Source: an uncultured Porphyromonadaceae bacterium
Lineage (GTDB): Bacteria > Bacteroidota > Bacteroidia > Bacteroidales > Muribaculaceae
Direction: 5' to 3'
Length of the DNA stretch: 64,000 bases
NCBI GenBank assembly: GCA_902470475.1
Contig: CABRGT010000001.1
Coordinates: 1-64,000, forward strand
Below, piece after piece: positions 62,501-64,000 of this stretch. The notes beneath the pieces were generated by a model. It made no database searches and was not told where the DNA came from. It was given only the letters and a program-made list of their open reading frames with translations. Every line of letters starts with the position of its first letter. Positions within the stretch are counted from its first letter, which is position 1. The position numbers were made by a program, and so were the translations under genes.

Positions 62501-63118
62501 TCACTTCACTTTGACGCCTGCGGCCCGCAGCATCTCCACATCGGGAATGACGATGAATTCCACACGGCGGTTGATCGCGCGGTTGGCCAGCGAGTTGTCG
62601 GGCTGCAGCGGCTCATCGTGGGCAAGGCCGTAGGGTATCACATTGGTCTCTTTCTGATCGGCGAGCTGCCACAGATAGTCGTCGATGGCATTGGCGCGCG
62701 CAGCCGAGATCGAGTCACTGTAAGCCTCGTCGCCGGTATCATCCGTGTGGACGGCCACAAGCATCTTGTATCTGCCAGGCTCGCGCACTACCGTCGCAAA
62801 TGGCTTCAGCACACCTCCTGCCGACTGTTTGAGCGCCACAGCCCCGGGAGCAAAAAGCTTTTCGCACGGAACTGTCACGCGGAGTACTTCGCCGTTGCGC
62901 GTCAGCTCGGCGGCATAGCCGTCCTTCACGAAATAACGGCGCAGCTGGTCCATGGCACTCGCCACATAGTTGTGCGCCTTCTGCGGAACTGCCGGCACGG
63001 CCATATTTTCCGACACACTCATGTCGAGATTGTCAGGGGCTTCCTGTCCCGACCCTGTCAGCGGCAGAACAGCGACGGCCAGGCCTGCTATTACCAAAGA
63101 GGAAAGAATCTTTCGCAT
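62501..63118 (-). CDS. OmpA-family peptidoglycan-binding envelope protein
   Basis: 205 residues with a signal peptide (to about 25). The C-terminal OmpA-like domain (about 95-195) shows KMLVAVHTDDTGDEAYSDSISAARANAIDDYLWQL and NRAINRRVEFIVIP, which match the TDNxG and NRRVxF signature regions. No N-terminal beta-barrel; it is a periplasmic or anchored binder of peptidoglycan. Confidence 0.9.
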   Translation of the reverse strand: MRKILSSLVIAGLAVAVLPLTGSGQEAPDNLDMSVSENMAVPAVPQKAHNYVASAMDQLRRYFVKDGYAAELTRNGEVLRVTVPCEKLFAPGAVALKQSAGGVLKPFATVVREPGRYKMLVAVHTDDTGDEAYSDSISAARANAIDDYLWQLADQKETNVIPYGLAHDEPLQPDNSLANRAINRRVEFIVIPDVEMLRAAGVKVK

Positions 63119-63147
63119 TGTTCAATAATATGTTTTTATCGGACCGG

Positions 63148-63432
63148 TTACAGACCCGACTCATAATCAAGATATGCACGTACCAGCGGCTCGACATCGT
63201 CGGCGGCCACATTGGCGCCGCGGTCCCTGGCCAGCATACGCTTCACATAGGCCACCAGGTCGGCGGGATCCACCTCGTCATCGTCATCCGCATCGACATC
63301 GATTTCAAGCAGTCCGTTCGACTCATAATAGTCATATATCATATCTATGATATTGAGCAGTTCGTTGTCGTCGTAGGCGGTACCGGCGGCTGCCTGCATG
63401 GCCTTTACCGCGTCATTCTCATCAAAGTCCAT
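63148..63432 (-). CDS. Small acidic protein of unknown function
   Basis: 94 residues, strongly acidic (IDVDADDDDEVDPADL), with helical ends (NELLNIIDMIYDYYES and VAYVKRMLARD). No known motif. It follows rimM by four bases, so it belongs to that operon. Confidence 0.75.
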   Translation of the reverse strand: MDFDENDAVKAMQAAAGTAYDDNELLNIIDMIYDYYESNGLLEIDVDADDDDEVDPADLVAYVKRMLARDRGANVAADDVEPLVRAYLDYESGL

Positions 63433-63436
63433 AGCT

Positions 63437-63964
63437 TCACTTGTTTAATTCAATCAGACCTTCGGGCAATTGCAGGGACAGATAGCGGGCTTCGGGATCG
63501 AATTCGATCAGCAGCTCGTCATGATAAGGCACTATCACCTGGCGTCCGGACGTATCGCACGCATATATCAGAACGTTTGCCGTCGAATCGTCGACCGACT
63601 CGATCGTCCCGACCGGGATGTCGCCGTCGCGCAACTCATATCCTACCATGTCCGACAGATAGACGCCTTCTTCATCATCCTCCGCGGTGTGAGGCAGACG
63701 GGCTGCGGGATAGTACACATCGTGCATGGCCAGGGAGGCGGCCGCGTTCTCATTGTCCGCGCCGTCGAACCTCACAAGCCAGTCGGCGCCCCGCGGCCGC
63801 GACGCGGCCACGAAAAACGGCACATATATGCCCTCGATGTCGAGCACCATGAATCCGAGTTCTTCGGGCGTATAGCGTCCGTCAAGCTCGAGCTGAAGCT
63901 CGCCCTTGATGCCATGCGGCTTATAAAGCCTGCCTATCTGCTGCAGCTCGCTCCGTCTGATCAT
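63437..63964 (-). CDS. rimM: Ribosome maturation factor RimM
   Basis: Helps 30S maturation by binding S19. 175 residues. N-terminal RimM barrel (QQIGRLYKPHGIKGELQLEL), then the PRC-barrel with LSDMVGYELRDGD, TIESVDDSTANVLIY and VPYHDELLIEFD. Start overlaps the upstream gene's stop (ATGA). Confidence 0.95.
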   Translation of the reverse strand: MIRRSELQQIGRLYKPHGIKGELQLELDGRYTPEELGFMVLDIEGIYVPFFVAASRPRGADWLVRFDGADNENAAASLAMHDVYYPAARLPHTAEDDEEGVYLSDMVGYELRDGDIPVGTIESVDDSTANVLIYACDTSGRQVIVPYHDELLIEFDPEARYLSLQLPEGLIELNK

Positions 63965-64000
63965 TTTTTCCGTTTTTTCTTCGATGGCGAGGGAGCCAGC
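63961..64000 (-). CDS. 3' end of an upstream gene (partial)
   Basis: Only the last 12 codons are inside the window: they encode LAPSPSKKKRKK then TGA at 63963-63961. The Lys/Arg-rich tail is too short to name. It overlaps rimM by four bases, so it is the preceding operon member. Confidence 0.6.
   Translation of the reverse strand, partial: LAPSPSKKKRKK

Overview
The window is a chromosomal segment of a Bacteroidota bacterium, order Bacteroidales. I would place it near the Muribaculaceae (gut S24-7 group), but that rank is inference. The evidence is: many promoters of the Bacteroidota form TTTG-N19..21-TAnnTTTG; very weak Shine-Dalgarno signals; lineage-typical genes (DUF4492 ahead of cydAB, an HU-LysM fusion, a GldB-like lipoprotein, an acyl-CoA dehydrogenase with etfAB, a PstS-TPR pair); and moderate GC in the core genes. 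Most of the window (about 7-64 kb) is ordinary housekeeping DNA in tight operons.

Region 1 (1-7.0 kb) is an AT-rich accessory island. It holds a three-domain protein (degenerate endonuclease/exonuclease/phosphatase domain, TerB-like domain, intact-looking PD-(D/E)XK nuclease), a secreted protein of unknown function, a protein built of two tandem copies of one domain, a Sel1-repeat protein, gene debris, and two 98%-identical copies of a broken fic gene. The island abuts the 3' end of ppdK. A diverged copy of the last 26 coding bases of ppdK and its 3' flank lies at 5136-5164, beside helically phased GGTGTATG repeats. This looks like a decayed integrative element that used the ppdK 3' end as its attachment site.

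Region 2 (7.0-18.5 kb): ppdK, a DEAD-box helicase, an S4 protein, pth, rplY, then tRNA-Gly(CCC) and about 900 bp without genes that carries a perfect promoter and a downstream terminator (candidate non-coding RNA). Next come a winged-helix regulator/membrane-protein operon with two matching palindromic operators, a DUF4405-like protein, tag, an ECF sigma factor with a membrane partner, and a secreted Ntn-hydrolase.

Region 3 (18.6-32.2 kb): dnaG-priA, a GldB-like lipoprotein, an amidase and an MCE protein, dnaA, then an acyl-CoA dehydrogenase/etfA/etfB operon.

Region 4 (32.4-47.9 kb): thrS-infC-rpmI-rplT; YitT-cdsA; a secreted GH9 glycosidase; a phosphohexomutase; rluA-type synthase and fmt; a small membrane protein with a PstS-like lipoprotein and a TPR protein; rarA.

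Region 5 (47.9-64 kb): a 750-bp AT-rich spacer before an HTH regulator; DUF4492-cydA-cydB-yigZ; an S9 peptidase; an unusual minus-strand operon running GT2, umuD, umuC, HU, HU-TM-LysM, PerM-type transporter with start/stop overlaps; then proS, an OmpA-family protein, a small acidic protein, rimM and the 3' end of one more gene.
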